A stretch of 64,000 nt of DNA from Streptomyces sp. TLI_171 (GCF_003610255.1 NZ_RAPS01000001.1:5545001-5609000), one strand, 5' to 3'; numbered from the stretch's first letter, positions 40,719-51,212 are shown. Notes: generated from the sequence alone by a model not told the origin. Program-made: numbers and translations.

Positions 40719-41504
40719 ATGACTGAGCGTCTCCCGCTGATGGCGGGCAACTGGAAGATGAACCTCGACCACCTCGAGGCCATCCAGCACACCCAGAAGC
40801 TGGCGTTCTCGCTGGCCGACAAGGACTTCGCGGCCGTCGAGGTCGCCGTCCTGGTGCCGTTCACCGACCTGCGGTCGGTGCAGACCCTGGTCGACGGCGA
40901 CAAGCTGAAGATCAAGTACGGCTCGCAGGACATCTCCCAGCACGACGGCGGGGCCTACACCGGCGAGGTGTCCGGCCCGATGCTGGCGAAGCTGAAGGTC
41001 GCCTACGCGGTGATCGGCCACTCCGAGCGCCGCCAGTACCACGGCGAGGACGAGCCGATCGTCAACGCCAAGGTGAAGGCCGCCTACCGCAACGGGATCA
41101 CGCCGATCCTGTGCATCGGCGAGCCGCTGGACATCCGCAAGGCCGGCACCCACGTCGCGTACACCCTGGCGCAGCTGGACGGCGCGCTGGACGGCGTCCC
41201 CGCCGCCGACGCCGAGAGCATCGTCGTCGCGTACGAGCCGGTCTGGGCGATCGGCACCGGCGAGGTCGCCACCCCCGAGGACGCGCAGGAGGTCTGCGGC
41301 GCGATCCGGGCCCGGCTCGCCGAGCTGTACGGCGCCGAGCTGGCCGACAAGGTCCGGGTGCTGTACGGCGGTTCGGTGAAGTCCTCGTCCGCGGCCGGCC
41401 TGATGGCCAAGCCCGACATCGACGGCGGTCTGATCGGCGGCGCCTCGCTGGACGCCGAGGAGTTCGTCAAGATCGTGCGTTACCGTGACCAGGCAGTAGG
41501 CTAA
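40719..41504 (+). CDS. tpiA: triosephosphate isomerase
   Basis: Interconverts dihydroxyacetone phosphate and glyceraldehyde-3-phosphate, 261 aa. It starts [12 protein letters not shown]. The electrophilic His is in [10 protein letters not shown] (about 98-107), the catalytic Glu in [15 protein letters not shown] (about 170-184), and the phosphate loop is [10 protein letters not shown] with [13 protein letters not shown] 40719 is seven bases after pgk. An in-frame start inside pgk at 40647 is not needed. Confidence 0.98.
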   Translation: MTERLPLMAGNWKMNLDHLEAIQHTQKLAFSLADKDFAAVEVAVLVPFTDLRSVQTLVDGDKLKIKYGSQDISQHDGGAYTGEVSGPMLAKLKVAYAVIGHSERRQYHGEDEPIVNAKVKAAYRNGITPILCIGEPLDIRKAGTHVAYTLAQLDGALDGVPAADAESIVVAYEPVWAIGTGEVATPEDAQEVCGAIRARLAELYGAELADKVRVLYGGSVKSSSAAGLMAKPDIDGGLIGGASLDAEEFVKIVRYRDQAVG

Positions 41505-41592
41505 CGCCGCCGCAGCAACGTAGGCTTTGGGGCCGGACCGCGTGACGCGGGCCCGGCCCCTTCGCCGCAGATTCGAGAGAGTTGGTCCCGTC

Positions 41593-41826
41593 GTGGTTCT
41601 CGGGTTCGAGATTGCTCTGATCATCTTCAGTGTGCTGATGATCCTCATGGTGCTGCTCCACAAGGGCAAGGGCGGCGGCCTGTCCGACATGTTCGGCGGC
41701 GGCGCGGCCTCGACCGGTGGCGGCTCCGCGGTGGCCGAGCGCAACCTCGACCGCATCACGGTGATCCTCGGTCTCGCCTGGTTCGCGTGCATCGTGGTGC
41801 TCGGGCTGCTGCTCAAGAACAACTGA
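41593..41826 (+). CDS. secG: preprotein translocase subunit SecG
   Basis: Small accessory subunit of the SecYEG translocon, 77 aa. Two membrane helices (about 3-25 and 52-74) flank the family loop HKGKGGGLSDMFGGG (about 23-37), with AVAERNLDRIT before the second helix. The start is GTG 41593; the frame is open to 41527 without membrane-protein character. It lies 88 bases after tpiA, a placement conserved in Actinobacteria. Confidence 0.95.
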   Translation: MVLGFEIALIIFSVLMILMVLLHKGKGGGLSDMFGGGAASTGGGSAVAERNLDRITVILGLAWFACIVVLGLLLKNN

Positions 41827-41940
41827 CCCGAAGTCGGCGGGCGGTGGTGGCGCAGGCTTAACTCCCGCTTACACTAGGACGACTTCGCCACCGTCCGCCC
41901 AGCCGCGGCCGGACGGCACCAGCACGCAGGGAGTCAGACC

Positions 41941-42276
41941 GTGGCAAGTGGCAACGCGATCCGAGGCAGCAGAGTCGGCGCCGGCCCGATGGGCGAGGCG
42001 GAGCGCGGCGAGTCCGCCCCGCGCAACCGGATCTCCTTCTGGTGCGCCAACAAGCATGAGACGCGCCCCAGTTTCGCGGCGGAGGCCGCCATCCCGGACA
42101 CCTGGGACTGCCCCCGCTGCGGCTTCCCGGCCGGCCAGGACGAGCACAACCCGCCCGCCCCGGCCCGCAACGAGCCCTACAAGACGCACCTGGCGTACGT
42201 CCGCGAGCGGCGCACCGACGCCGACGGCGAGGCGATCCTCGCCGAGGCGCTGGCGAAGCTGCGCGGCGAGATCTGA
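41941..42276 (+). CDS. rbpA: RNA polymerase-binding protein RbpA
   Basis: Actinobacteria-specific transcription factor, 111 aa, that binds RNA polymerase and the group 1/2 sigma factors and stabilises the open complex. The zinc-binding core has FWCANKHETRPSF and WDCPRCGFPAG (about 34-62). The basic linker and the C-terminal sigma-interaction domain follow (KTHLAYVRERRTDADGEAIL). GTG 41941 has a GGGAG site about seven bases upstream. TACACT at 41870-41875 is a possible -10 box. It is ended by a bidirectional terminator. Confidence 0.96.
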   Translation: MASGNAIRGSRVGAGPMGEAERGESAPRNRISFWCANKHETRPSFAAEAAIPDTWDCPRCGFPAGQDEHNPPAPARNEPYKTHLAYVRERRTDADGEAILAEALAKLRGEI

Positions 42277-42291
42277 GACGGCGCACCACGC

Positions 42292-42333
42292 GAAAGCCGC
42301 CCACTCGGGGAGTTCCCCGGGTGGGCGGCTTTC
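42292..42333. terminator. bidirectional hairpin between rbpA and pgl
   Basis: 20-bp stem (42292-42311 and 42314-42333) with one G-U pair and a 2-base nominal loop, between convergent stops at 42276 and 42353. Confidence 0.8.
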
Positions 42334-42352
42334 TCGTCGTGGTGACGAGGTG

Positions 42353-43090
42353 TCAGGCGAGCTTGCCCGCCGCGGCCTCGTCGACCAGCCACAGCGTCCG
42401 CTCGGTGCCGCTGACGGCGCTCGCCGGGGCGGTGTCCGCACCCGGGTCGGTGAGCGCCAGGGCGACCGCCTCGGCCTTGTCCGCGCCGGCCGCCAGCAGC
42501 CACGCCTGCCGGGCGCCGTTCAGCGCGGGCAGGGTGAGCGAGAGGCGGGTCGGCGGGGGCTTCGGCGAGTCGTGCACCGCGATCACGGCGCCCTCGCGCT
42601 CGCGCACCCCGGGGTGTCCGGGGAACAGCGAGGCGACGTGGGCGTCCGGTCCGACGCCGAGCATCAGCACGTCGAACACCGGCACCTGCTCGCCGGGTGC
42701 GGCGGCCGCGGCCAGTTCGGCGGCGTACCGCTCGGCGGCGGCCTCCGGGGCCGTCCCGTCGGCGGCGGGCAGCTCGTGGACGCGGGCGCCGAGCGGCCGG
42801 ACGGCGTCCAGGAACGCGGCCGCCTGGACGGCGTTGCGCTCCGGGTCGCCGGCCGGCAGGTAGCGCTCGTCGCCCCACCACAGGTCGACCCGCGCCCAGT
42901 CGACCGCGTCGCGCGCCGGGTGGGCGGCGAGCGCGGCCAGCAGGGCGTTGCCGTTCCGACCGCCGGTGAGCACCGCGTGGGCGGTGCCACGGGCGGCCTG
43001 GGCGTCGACCAGGGCGGTGATCAGCCGGGCCGCCGCGGCCTGGGCGAGCACCGCGGCGTCCCGGTGGACCAGGACCTGGCGGGCCGTCAC
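42353..43090 (-). CDS. pgl: 6-phosphogluconolactonase
   Basis: Second step of the oxidative pentose phosphate pathway, DevB/SOL family, 245 aa. The glucosamine-6-phosphate isomerase-like fold shows VLTGGRNGNALLAAL (about 41-55), DLWWGDERYLPAGDPERN (about 68-86) and VLMLGVGPDAHVASLFPG (about 137-154). GTG 43090 overlaps the opcA stop by four bases. It is the last gene of the minus-strand operon tkt-tal-zwf-opcA-pgl. Confidence 0.96.
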   Translation of the reverse strand: MTARQVLVHRDAAVLAQAAAARLITALVDAQAARGTAHAVLTGGRNGNALLAALAAHPARDAVDWARVDLWWGDERYLPAGDPERNAVQAAAFLDAVRPLGARVHELPAADGTAPEAAAERYAAELAAAAAPGEQVPVFDVLMLGVGPDAHVASLFPGHPGVREREGAVIAVHDSPKPPPTRLSLTLPALNGARQAWLLAAGADKAEAVALALTDPGADTAPASAVSGTERTLWLVDEAAAGKLA

Positions 43091-44223
43091 TGGCCGCTCC
43101 GCTTGCGGGGAGCGGCCTTCTTGGCGGTCGCCTTGGCCGGCGCCGCCTTCTTCGGCAGCTTGGCGGTGACCCGGGTCGGGTTGGCGCTCACGGCGGCCTC
43201 CACCACCGTGCCGCCGGCCTCGGTGCGCTCCGCCGGTTCCGGCGCGGTGTGCGCCTCGACGGTGCCGCCGGGGCCCGCGTGCTCGACGCCGGCGATCCGC
43301 TCGCGCAGCCGGTCGACCGGGGTCCGGACGGCGGTGGCGTAGATGTCGTCCGGGTCCAGGCGGCGCAGTTCCTCGGCGATCAGCTCGGCGGTGTCACGGC
43401 GCTTGAGCGCGACCATGCGGTCGGGCGCACCGGGCATGCAGAGCGTGCCGAGCAGGCCGTCGGGACGGTCGAGGGTGATGTCGCCGTCCTTGGTGCGCAG
43501 CTTGACGGCGGTGATGCCGGGGCCGCCGGTCACCACCCGCTCGACCGGCACCCGCAGCCGGTTGTGCAGCCACAGGCCGAGCAGCTCGACGCTGGGGTTG
43601 TACGACTCGCCCTCGACCACGGCGCCGGTGATCTCGACGTCGCGCTGGTCGAGCGCGGCCGCCAGCATCGAGCGCCAGCCGGTGATCCGGGTCCACGCCA
43701 GGTCGGTGTCGCCGGGGGTGTAGCCGGCCGCCCGCTGGGCGAGCTGGCCGACCGGCGACTCCGCGGTGACCGCGTCGGTGATGCGCCGCTGGGCGAGCGC
43801 GCCGAGCGGGTCCTGGGCGGGGTTGAGCGGCGCGTTGTCCGGCCACCAGACCACCACGGGGGCGTCCGGCAGCAGCAGCGGCAGGACCACCGACTGGGCG
43901 TGCGCGGCGAGCTCGCCGTGCATCCGGAGGATGACCGTTTCGCCGCTGCCGGCGTCGGTGCCGACCAGGATCTCCGCGTCGAGCCGGGTCTCGGCCCGGG
44001 CGCGGGGCGAGCGGCCGGCCCGCTTGATGACCGCCAGGGTGCGCGAGGGGTGCTCGCGGGAGGCGTCGTTGGCGGCCTTCAGGGCGTCGTAGGCGCTGCC
44101 CTCGTCGGTCACGATGACCAGGGTCAGCACCATGCCGGCCGCGGTGGAGCCGCTGGCCCGACGGGCGTCCATCAGGGCAGCGTTGATCTTGCTGGACGTG
44201 GTGTTCGTCAGGTCGATCTTCAT
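43087..44223 (-). CDS. opcA: OpcA, glucose-6-phosphate dehydrogenase assembly protein
   Basis: Allosteric/assembly partner of glucose-6-phosphate dehydrogenase, 378 aa. It begins MKIDLTNTTSSKINAAL, and the central family region contains VVLPLLLPDAPVVVWWPDNAP (in parts VVVWWPDNAP, about 122-131) and TDLAWTRITGWRSMLAAALD. The last 30 residues are Lys/Ala/Pro-rich (PKKAAPAKATAKKAAPRK), a histone-like basic tail that is unusual for OpcA. Its ATG overlaps the zwf stop (ATGA) and its stop overlaps pgl, so translation is coupled throughout. Confidence 0.95.
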   Translation of the reverse strand: MKIDLTNTTSSKINAALMDARRASGSTAAGMVLTLVIVTDEGSAYDALKAANDASREHPSRTLAVIKRAGRSPRARAETRLDAEILVGTDAGSGETVILRMHGELAAHAQSVVLPLLLPDAPVVVWWPDNAPLNPAQDPLGALAQRRITDAVTAESPVGQLAQRAAGYTPGDTDLAWTRITGWRSMLAAALDQRDVEITGAVVEGESYNPSVELLGLWLHNRLRVPVERVVTGGPGITAVKLRTKDGDITLDRPDGLLGTLCMPGAPDRMVALKRRDTAELIAEELRRLDPDDIYATAVRTPVDRLRERIAGVEHAGPGGTVEAHTAPEPAERTEAGGTVVEAAVSANPTRVTAKLPKKAAPAKATAKKAAPRKRSGQ

Positions 44224-45806
44224 GGCCGGCGCCAGCTCCTGCCGTCTCGTGCGAGCATCTCGTCCGCCTCGACCGGGCCCCAGGTGCCGGCCGGGTACTG
44301 CGCGGGCTTGCCGTTGGCGTCCCAGTACTGCTCGATCGGGTCGAGGATCTGCCAGGACAGCTCGACCTCCTGGTGCCGCGGGAAGAGGTTCGCGTCGCCG
44401 AGCAGGACGTCCAGGATGAGGCGCTCGTACGCCTCCGGGCTGGACTCGGTGAACGACTCGCCGTAGGCGAAGTCCATGGTGACGTCGCGGACCTCCAGCG
44501 CGGTGCCGGGGACCTTCGAGCCGAACCGCACGGTGACGCCCTCGTCCGGCTGGACGCGGATCACCAGGGCGTTCTGGCCGAGCTCCTCGGTGGCGTAGGA
44601 GTCGAACGGCAGGTACGGGGCGCGCTGGAAGACCACCGCGATCTCGGTGACCCGCCGGCCCAGCCGCTTGCCGGTGCGCAGGTAGAACGGGACGCCCGCC
44701 CAGCGCCGGTTGTTGATCTCCAGCTTGATGGCGGCGTAGGTGTCGGTCCTGGACTCGGGGTTGATGCCGTCCTCGTCCAGGTAGCCGAGCACCTCCTCGC
44801 CGCCCTGCCAGCCCGCCGCGTACTGGCCGCGCACGGTGTGCGCGCCCAGGTCGGCGGGCAGCTTGACGGCGCTGAGCACCTTCAGCTTCTCGGCCACCAG
44901 CGCCTTCGGGTGGAAGGACGCCGGCTCCTCGATCGCGGTCAGCGCCATCAGCTGCAGCAGGTGGTTCTGGATGACGTCACGGGCGGAGCCGATGCCGTCG
45001 TAGTAGCCGGCCCGGCCGCCGATGCCGATGTCCTCGGCCATGGTGATCTGCACGTGGTCGACGTACGACCGGTTCCAGATCGGCTCGAACATCTGGTTGG
45101 CGAAGCGCAGCGCCAGGATGTTCTGGACCGTCTCCTTGCCCAGGTAGTGGTCGATCCGGAAGACCTCGTCACGGGGGAAGACCTCGTGCACGATCCGGTT
45201 CAGCTCCTGCGCGCTGGCCAGGTCGTGGCCGAACGGCTTCTCGATCACCGCCCGGCGCCAGGATCCCGGCGCCGGGTCGGTCAGACCGTGCTTCTTGAGC
45301 TGCTGGACCACGGTGGGGAAGAACTTCGGCGGCACCGACAGGTAGAACGCGAAGTTGCCGCTGGTGCCCTGCGCCTGGTCGAGTTCCTCGATGGTGCGGC
45401 GCAGGGTGTCGAACGCCTCGTCGTCGCCGAAGTCGCCCTGGACGAAGCGCATGCCCTTGGCGAGCTGCTGCCAGACCTCCTCGCGGAACGGCGTCCGCGC
45501 GTGCTCCTTGACGGCGTCGTGGACCTCGTTGGCGAAGTCCTCGTCCTCCCACTCGCGGCGGGCGAAGCCCACCAGCGAGAAGCCCGGCGGCAGCAGGCCG
45601 CGGTTGGCGAGGTCGTAGACGGCCGGCATCAGCTTCTTGCGCGACAGGTCGCCGGTGACGCCGAAGATCACCAGCCCGGACGGGCCGGCGATCCTCGGCA
45701 GCCGCCGGTCGGCGGGGTCGCGCAGCGGGTTGACGGGCTGCTCGGGGGTGTCGCCCTCGGACAGCTCCGAACCCACCACATCCGGGTACGGCTGGGTGTT
45801 GCTCAC
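44220..45806 (-). CDS. zwf: glucose-6-phosphate 1-dehydrogenase
   Basis: First enzyme of the oxidative pentose phosphate pathway, 528 aa. The NADP-binding motif is VIFGVTGDLSRKKLMPAV (about 46-63), and the substrate-binding site is RIDHYLGKETVQN (about 200-212), with Lys of VIEKPFGHDL. The start is GTG 45806 (SNTQPYPDVVG) with GGAG seven bases upstream. The frame is open further 5', but that is the 3' part of tal in another frame. It is part of the tkt-tal-zwf-opcA-pgl operon, 41 bases from tal. Confidence 0.97.
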   Translation of the reverse strand: MSNTQPYPDVVGSELSEGDTPEQPVNPLRDPADRRLPRIAGPSGLVIFGVTGDLSRKKLMPAVYDLANRGLLPPGFSLVGFARREWEDEDFANEVHDAVKEHARTPFREEVWQQLAKGMRFVQGDFGDDEAFDTLRRTIEELDQAQGTSGNFAFYLSVPPKFFPTVVQQLKKHGLTDPAPGSWRRAVIEKPFGHDLASAQELNRIVHEVFPRDEVFRIDHYLGKETVQNILALRFANQMFEPIWNRSYVDHVQITMAEDIGIGGRAGYYDGIGSARDVIQNHLLQLMALTAIEEPASFHPKALVAEKLKVLSAVKLPADLGAHTVRGQYAAGWQGGEEVLGYLDEDGINPESRTDTYAAIKLEINNRRWAGVPFYLRTGKRLGRRVTEIAVVFQRAPYLPFDSYATEELGQNALVIRVQPDEGVTVRFGSKVPGTALEVRDVTMDFAYGESFTESSPEAYERLILDVLLGDANLFPRHQEVELSWQILDPIEQYWDANGKPAQYPAGTWGPVEADEMLARDGRSWRRP

Positions 45807-45847
45807 TGGTGTGCTCCGCTTTCCGTGCGTCAGATCGTGAGCAGGAG

Positions 45848-46987
45848 TCAGTTCTTGCCGTGCGCTTCGAGCGCCGCGGTGACGGTGTCCAGCAGCTCGT
45901 TCCAGGAGGCCTCGAACTTGCTCACGCCCTCGTCCTCCAGCACCTGGACCACGTCGTCGTAGTCCACGCCCGCGGCGGCGACCGCGTCGAGCACGGCCTT
46001 GGCGTCCGCGTAGTTCGGGGTGATGGTGTCGCCGGTGACGGAGCCGTGGTCGTCGGTGGCGTCCAGGGTGGCCTCGGGCATGGTGTTGACGGTGCCCGGG
46101 GCGACCAGCTCGGTCACGTACAGGGTGTCCGGCAGGTTCGGGTCCTTGACGCCGGTGGACGCCCACAGCGGACGCTGCGGCTTGGCGCCGGCCGCCTCCA
46201 GGGCCGCCCAGCGCGCCGAGGCGGGCTTGGCGCCGTCCACCGAGCCGTAGACCTCCTCGTACGCCTGGTAGGCGAGGCGGGCGTTGGCGACGGCGGCCTT
46301 GGAGCGCAGCTCCTTGGCGTCGGCGGTGCCGACCGCGTCCAGGCGCTTGTCGATCTCGGTGTCCACCCGGGAGACGAAGAACGAGGCGACCGACTCGATC
46401 TGCGACAGGTCCAGGCCGGCGGCCTTGGCGGCCTCCAGACCGCTCAGGTGGGCGTCGATGACGGCCTTGTAGCGCTCCAGCGAGAAGATCAGCGTGACGT
46501 TGACGCTGATGCCCCTGCCGAGCACCGCGGCGATCGCGGGCAGGCCGGCCTTGGTGGCGGGGACCTTGATCAGCACGTTCGGGCGGTCGACCAGCCACCA
46601 CAGCTGCTTGGCCTCGGCGACGGTCGCCGCGGTCTCGTGCGCCAGGCGCGGGTCGACCTCGATGGAGACCCGGCCGTCGCGGCCGTTGGACGCGTCGTAC
46701 ACCGGGCGCAGCACGTCGGCGGCGTCGCGCACGTCCGAGGTGGTGATCATGCGGACAGCCTCGTCCGTGGTGACCTTGCGGACCGCGAGGTCGGTCAGCT
46801 GGCTGTCGTAGGCGGCGCTGCCGCTGCCGATGGCCTTCTGGAAGATGGTCGGGTTGGTGGTGACGCCGACGACGTGCTTCTCCTGCACCAGCTCGGCCAG
46901 GTTGCCGGAGTTCAGGCGCTCCCGGCTCAGGTCGTCGAGCCAGATCGCCACGCCTTCTTCGCTGAGGCGGTTCAATGCGTCGGTCAT
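45848..46987 (-). CDS. tal: transaldolase
   Basis: Non-oxidative pentose phosphate enzyme, 379 aa, TalA/B-type long actinobacterial form. [12 protein letters not shown] (about 42-53) and the Schiff-base Lys in [14 protein letters not shown] (about 134-147) are present, as are [12 protein letters not shown] and [15 protein letters not shown] 46987 has GAGGGA upstream. About 95 bases separate it from tkt; that gap contains an 8-bp hairpin (47036-47043 with 47063-47070) that might attenuate readthrough. Confidence 0.97.
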   Translation of the reverse strand: MTDALNRLSEEGVAIWLDDLSRERLNSGNLAELVQEKHVVGVTTNPTIFQKAIGSGSAAYDSQLTDLAVRKVTTDEAVRMITTSDVRDAADVLRPVYDASNGRDGRVSIEVDPRLAHETAATVAEAKQLWWLVDRPNVLIKVPATKAGLPAIAAVLGRGISVNVTLIFSLERYKAVIDAHLSGLEAAKAAGLDLSQIESVASFFVSRVDTEIDKRLDAVGTADAKELRSKAAVANARLAYQAYEEVYGSVDGAKPASARWAALEAAGAKPQRPLWASTGVKDPNLPDTLYVTELVAPGTVNTMPEATLDATDDHGSVTGDTITPNYADAKAVLDAVAAAGVDYDDVVQVLEDEGVSKFEASWNELLDTVTAALEAHGKN

Positions 46988-47082
46988 GGTGCTCAGTCCC
47001 TCTTCTTCTTTTCGTACGTCAGGTGGAGTGCGGGGCCCGGTCCGAGGCAGTGCGGATACCCCGGACCGGGCGGATCAGCGCG

Positions 47083-49179
47083 TCAGCGGGAGACGGCCTC
47101 GACCGTGCGCAGCGAGGCGCGGGCGGCGTTGGCCACCGCGTCGGCGGTGATGCCGAACTCCTGGTACAGCACCTGGTAGTCGGCGGAGGCCCCGAAGTGG
47201 TCCAGGCTGATGATCCGACCGGCGTCGCCGACCAGCTCGCGCCAGCCGAGGGCGATGCCCGCCTCGACCGACACCCGGGCCCGGACGTTCGGCGGCAGGA
47301 CGCTGTCCTGGTACGCCTGGTCCTGCTCGTGGAACCACTCCACGCACGGCAGCGAGACCACCCGGGTCGGGACGCCCTCGGCCTGCAGCGCCTCGCGGGC
47401 CTGGACGGCCAGCTGCACCTCGGAGCCGGTGCCCAGCAGGATCACCTTCGGCTCGCCGCCCTCGGCCTCGGCCAGCACGTAGCCGCCCTTGGCCGCGCCC
47501 TCGGCGGAGCCGAACACCTCGCGGTCGAAGGTCGGCACGCCCTGGCGGGTCAGCGCCAGGCCGACCGGGCCGGGGTGGCTGGTCTGCCGCTCCAGCACGG
47601 TCCGCCACACCACGGCGGTCTCGTTGGCGTCCGCCGGGCGGACCACCGAGAGGCCGGGGATGGCGCGCAGCGCGGCCAGGTGCTCGATCGGCTGGTGGGT
47701 CGGGCCGTCCTCGCCGAGGCCGATCGAGTCGTGCGTCCAGACGTAGACCACCGGCAGCTTCATCAGCGCGGCGAGCCGGACCGCGGGGCGCATGTAGTCG
47801 GAGAACACCAGGAAGGTGCCGCCGTAGATGCGGGTGCGGCCGTGCAGCGCGATGCCGTTCATCACGGAGCCCATGGCGTGCTCGCGGATGCCGTAGTGGA
47901 TGGTGCGGCCGAACGGCGAGGCGCTCTTGAGCGGGTTGCCCTCCGGGAGGAAGGAGGACTCCTCGTCGATCGTGGTCAGGTTGGACTCGGCGAGGTCGGC
48001 GGAGCCGCCCCAGAGTTCCGGGACCAGCTTGCCGACGGCCTTCAGGGTGTCGCCGGAGGCCTTGCGGGTGGCGACGTCCTTGCCGGCCGGGAAGGTCGGG
48101 ACGGCCTTCTCCCAGCCGTCGGGCAGCTCGCCGATCTGGATCCGGTCGAACTCGGCGGCGCGCTGCGGGTTGGCGGCCCGCCAGTCGCGCAGCTGCTCGT
48201 CCCACGCGGCGCGGGCGGCCTGGCCGCGCTGCACGACCTCGCGGGTGTGCGCGACGACCTGGTCGGTGACCTCGAAGGTCTTCTGCGGGTCGAAGCCCAG
48301 CACCTTCTTGGTGGCGGCGATCTCGGCGTCGCCGAGGGCCGAGCCGTGCGCCTTGGCGGTGTCCTGGGCGTTCGGCGCGGGCCAGGCGATGATGGTGCGC
48401 ATCGCGATGATCGACGGCTTGGAGGTCTCGGCCCTGGCCGCCTCCAGCGCGGCGGCGAGCGCCGCCACGTCGATGTCGCCGTCGGCCTTCGGGGCGACCC
48501 GCTGGACGTGCCAGCCGTAGGCCTCGTAGCGGGCCAGCACGTCCTCGGAGAACGCGGTGGCGGTGTCGCCCTCGATCGAGATGTGGTTGTCGTCGTACAG
48601 CGCGACCAGGTTGCCCAGCTTCTGGTGGCCGGCCAGCGAGGACGCCTCCGCGGAGATGCCCTCCTGCAGGTCGCCGTCGGAGACGATGGCCCAGACGGTG
48701 TGGTCGAACGGCGAGGTGCCGGCCGGCGCGTCCGGGTCGAACAGGCCGCGCTCGTAGCGGGCCGCCATCGCCATGCCGACCGCGTTGCCGACACCCTGGC
48801 CGAGCGGGCCGGTGGTGGTCTCGACGCCCGCGGTGTGGCCGTGCTCGGGGTGGCCCGGGGTGCGGCTGCCGGCCACCCGGAAGGCCTTCAGGTCGTCCAG
48901 CGACAGGCCGTAGCCGGACAGGAACAGCTGGGTGTACAGCGTGAGAGAGGTGTGCCCGGGGGAGAGCACGAAGCGGTCGCGGCCCACCCAGGTCGGGTCG
49001 GTCGGGTCGTGGCGCAGGAAGCGCTGGAAGATCAGATACGCCGCGGGGGCGAGCGACATGGCAGTGCCGGGGTGCCCGTTCCCCACCTTCTGCACGGCGT
49101 CCATCGCCAGTACCCGGGCCGTGTCGACGGCCCGCTGGTCCAACTCGCTCCACTCAAAAACGTTCGGCGTCGTGCTCAC
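47083..49179 (-). CDS. tkt: transketolase
   Basis: Thiamine-diphosphate enzyme of the pentose phosphate pathway, 698 aa. [18 protein letters not shown] (about 33-50), the ThDP motif SDGDLQEG through [10 protein letters not shown] (about 167-200), [18 protein letters not shown] and [16 protein letters not shown] are intact. GTG 49179 follows GGAAGGAG. It is the first gene of the minus-strand pentose phosphate operon and divergent from ctaB across a 400-base interval. Confidence 0.98.
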   Translation of the reverse strand: MSTTPNVFEWSELDQRAVDTARVLAMDAVQKVGNGHPGTAMSLAPAAYLIFQRFLRHDPTDPTWVGRDRFVLSPGHTSLTLYTQLFLSGYGLSLDDLKAFRVAGSRTPGHPEHGHTAGVETTTGPLGQGVGNAVGMAMAARYERGLFDPDAPAGTSPFDHTVWAIVSDGDLQEGISAEASSLAGHQKLGNLVALYDDNHISIEGDTATAFSEDVLARYEAYGWHVQRVAPKADGDIDVAALAAALEAARAETSKPSIIAMRTIIAWPAPNAQDTAKAHGSALGDAEIAATKKVLGFDPQKTFEVTDQVVAHTREVVQRGQAARAAWDEQLRDWRAANPQRAAEFDRIQIGELPDGWEKAVPTFPAGKDVATRKASGDTLKAVGKLVPELWGGSADLAESNLTTIDEESSFLPEGNPLKSASPFGRTIHYGIREHAMGSVMNGIALHGRTRIYGGTFLVFSDYMRPAVRLAALMKLPVVYVWTHDSIGLGEDGPTHQPIEHLAALRAIPGLSVVRPADANETAVVWRTVLERQTSHPGPVGLALTRQGVPTFDREVFGSAEGAAKGGYVLAEAEGGEPKVILLGTGSEVQLAVQAREALQAEGVPTRVVSLPCVEWFHEQDQAYQDSVLPPNVRARVSVEAGIALGWRELVGDAGRIISLDHFGASADYQVLYQEFGITADAVANAARASLRTVEAVSR

Positions 49180-49580
49180 CCTGACTCAGGGCTCCTTCCG
49201 GATTTTGTGAAGTGTGACCCCGTGAAAGGGGACCGGTCGGCCACGCCGCTGTGGCTGGTGCCGATCACGGAGGGTTGATCCCGCTTCTCTGTGCGAGCCT
49301 ACCGTTTGCGGCGCACCTCACCCTCTGTGCCGGGGCAACGTGAGGGTGCGGCGTCGCATTCCTGGCCGGATCGTCAACTCCTCTGTCCTACCTTCACCCG
49401 TCCGGGGAGGGTTTGCCCGTCCGATGGGCAAGACGGGAAGGTGGGCGGCTCGCCGGGGGACCCCGGGGCGGATCGGGAGATATGGAACGTCTATGGTTGC
49501 GTGGTACGCGCAGCGCGGACGGTGGGCACCCTGCGGGTCTCCGGGACGCCTGTGGAAGTTCATCGACTGTTGAGGTGTCC
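49180..49580. other. divergent regulatory interval between tkt and ctaB
   Basis: About 400 bases with no credible gene. On the minus strand TAGGCT (49301-49296) is a candidate -10 box for tkt. The stretch 49270-49400 is somewhat less GC-rich. A partial inverted repeat around CACCCTC and GAGGGTG (about 49319-49347) could be an operator or a weak hairpin. Promoter elements for ctaB were not resolved. Confidence 0.5.
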
Positions 49581-50525
49581 GTGACCGCCGTCGAATCCCG
49601 CCCCGCAGGGGTGGTGGTAGGGACGAGGACCGCGCCCCGGCCGTTCGGGGCCCGCGTCGGGGCCTTCGTCGCCCTCACCAAACCCCGCATCATCGAGCTG
49701 CTGCTGATCTCCACGGTGCCGGTGATGTTCCTGGCGCAGGACGGCGTGCCGAACCTCTGGCGGGTGCTCGCGGTCGTGGTCGGCGGCTACCTCTCGGCGG
49801 GCGGCGCCAACGCGCTCAACATGTACATCGACCGCGACATCGACGCGGTGATGTCGCGCACCGAACGGCGCCCGATCGTCACGGGCATGGTCTCCCCGCA
49901 GGAAGCGCTGGTCTTCGGGATTACGCTGGCCGTGGTCTCCACGCTCTGGCTGGGCCTGCTGGTCAACTGGCTGTCCTCGGCGCTGGCGCTGGGCGCCCTG
50001 CTGTTCTACGTCTTCGTCTACACGCTGGGCCTGAAGCGCCGCACCTCGCAGAACGTCGTCTGGGGCGGGATCGCCGGCTGCATGCCGGTGCTGGTCGGCT
50101 GGTCCTCGGTCACCGACTCGGTGTCCTGGGCGGCCGTGGTGCTGTTCCTGGTGGTGTTCTTCTGGACGCCGCCGCACACCTGGGTGCTGATGATGAAGGT
50201 CCGCGAGGACTACGCCAAGGCGGGCGTGCCGATGCTGCCGGTGATCCGCGGCAACATCGGCGTGGCCAAGCAGGTCGTCGTCTACTCCTGGGTGATGGTC
50301 GCGACCTCGCTGCTGCTCTGGCCGGCCGCGCACACCAGTTGGCTGTACCCGAGCGTCGCCGCGGTGCTCGGCGCGCTGTGGATGAAGGAGGCGTACGCGC
50401 TGCAGGCGCGCGCCAAGGCCGGCATCGTGGGCGCCAAGCTCAAGGAGATGCGGCTGTTCCACTGGTCGATCACGTACCTGACGCTGCTGTTCCTGGTCGT
50501 CGCGATCGACCCGTTCGTGGGCTGA
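49581..50525 (+). CDS. ctaB: protohaem IX farnesyltransferase (haem O synthase)
   Basis: Membrane UbiA-family prenyltransferase that makes haem O for cytochrome oxidase, 314 aa with about nine membrane helices. The diphosphate-binding motif [19 protein letters not shown] (about 80-98) and second Asp-containing loop [15 protein letters not shown] are present, as is [17 protein letters not shown] 49581 is preferred over GTG 49575 because GAGG lies five bases upstream of it. ctaA lies 3 kb further on the opposite strand. Confidence 0.96.
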   Translation: MTAVESRPAGVVVGTRTAPRPFGARVGAFVALTKPRIIELLLISTVPVMFLAQDGVPNLWRVLAVVVGGYLSAGGANALNMYIDRDIDAVMSRTERRPIVTGMVSPQEALVFGITLAVVSTLWLGLLVNWLSSALALGALLFYVFVYTLGLKRRTSQNVVWGGIAGCMPVLVGWSSVTDSVSWAAVVLFLVVFFWTPPHTWVLMMKVREDYAKAGVPMLPVIRGNIGVAKQVVVYSWVMVATSLLLWPAAHTSWLYPSVAAVLGALWMKEAYALQARAKAGIVGAKLKEMRLFHWSITYLTLLFLVVAIDPFVG

Positions 50526-50552
50526 CGCCCCCTCCGTTCCCCTCTCTCGGCC

Positions 50553-51212
50553 TCAGCGTGGCGGAAGCTCGCTGGGGCCGACGTGGTTCTCCAGCCAGGC
50601 GTGCAGCGGGGCCGCCGCGTGCAGGAAGCCGGTGATCCGGCCGTACGCCTTCGCGGTGCCGAGCCAGGCCGCGGGCTCCCACTCCTGCCAGGCGATCAGG
50701 CCCTTGTGGCGCAGCAGTTCGATCCGCGGGTGGTCCTTCGGGTAGCCGCGCGGCGCGGTCTTCAGGCTGTCCCGCCCCACCACCTGCGGTCCGGCCTTCC
50801 GCACCGCCGCCACCACCCGCTCCAGCTCGGCGCCCGGCACGTCCTCGGCGACCGCGGTGCGGTAGCGGCCCAACTGGTCGGCGGCCAGGTGGTAGTAGCC
50901 CAGGCCGCAGGCCAGCCCGTCGGCGGACAGCTGCACGTAGCCGCCGGACTCCAGGTAGCCGCCGACGTGGGTCTTGTACGGGGACTTGTCGGCGGAGAAC
51001 CGCACGTCCCGGTTCGGGCGGAAGATCTTCCCCGGGCCGAACTCCGGCTCCAGCCGGGCCAGCAGCGCCTCCATCGGGGCCCGCACCAGTTCCTCGTACT
51101 CGGCGCGGTGCGCCGTCCAGAAGGTCCTGGAGTTGTCGGCCTCCAGCTGCTCGTAGAACTCCAGCGCCTCGGCCGGCCAGCCACGGAAATCGTTCACCAG
51201 GACAGTATTCAC
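50553..51212 (-). CDS. DUF2461 family protein
   Basis: Conserved protein of unknown function, about 219 aa. The family start FRGWPAEALEFYEQLEADNSRTFW is split here as FRGWPAEALEFYEQL and ADNSRTFWTAHR. FRPNRDVRFSADKSPYKTHVG (as FRPNRDVRFSADKSPYK) and YYHLAADQLGRYR are also typical. No signal peptide or membrane segment. GTG 51212 is used; GTG 51197, preceded by a -10-like AATACT, is equally possible. Convergent with ctaB, it is not part of the conserved ctaB-ctaA core and may be an insertion. Confidence 0.83.
   Translation of the reverse strand: MNTVLVNDFRGWPAEALEFYEQLEADNSRTFWTAHRAEYEELVRAPMEALLARLEPEFGPGKIFRPNRDVRFSADKSPYKTHVGGYLESGGYVQLSADGLACGLGYYHLAADQLGRYRTAVAEDVPGAELERVVAAVRKAGPQVVGRDSLKTAPRGYPKDHPRIELLRHKGLIAWQEWEPAAWLGTAKAYGRITGFLHAAAPLHAWLENHVGPSELPPR

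Noticed and set aside
47036-47070. Hairpin between tkt and tal as a true terminator
   Set aside because: Only 8 bp with a 19-base loop, inside an otherwise continuous pentose phosphate operon; at most an attenuator.
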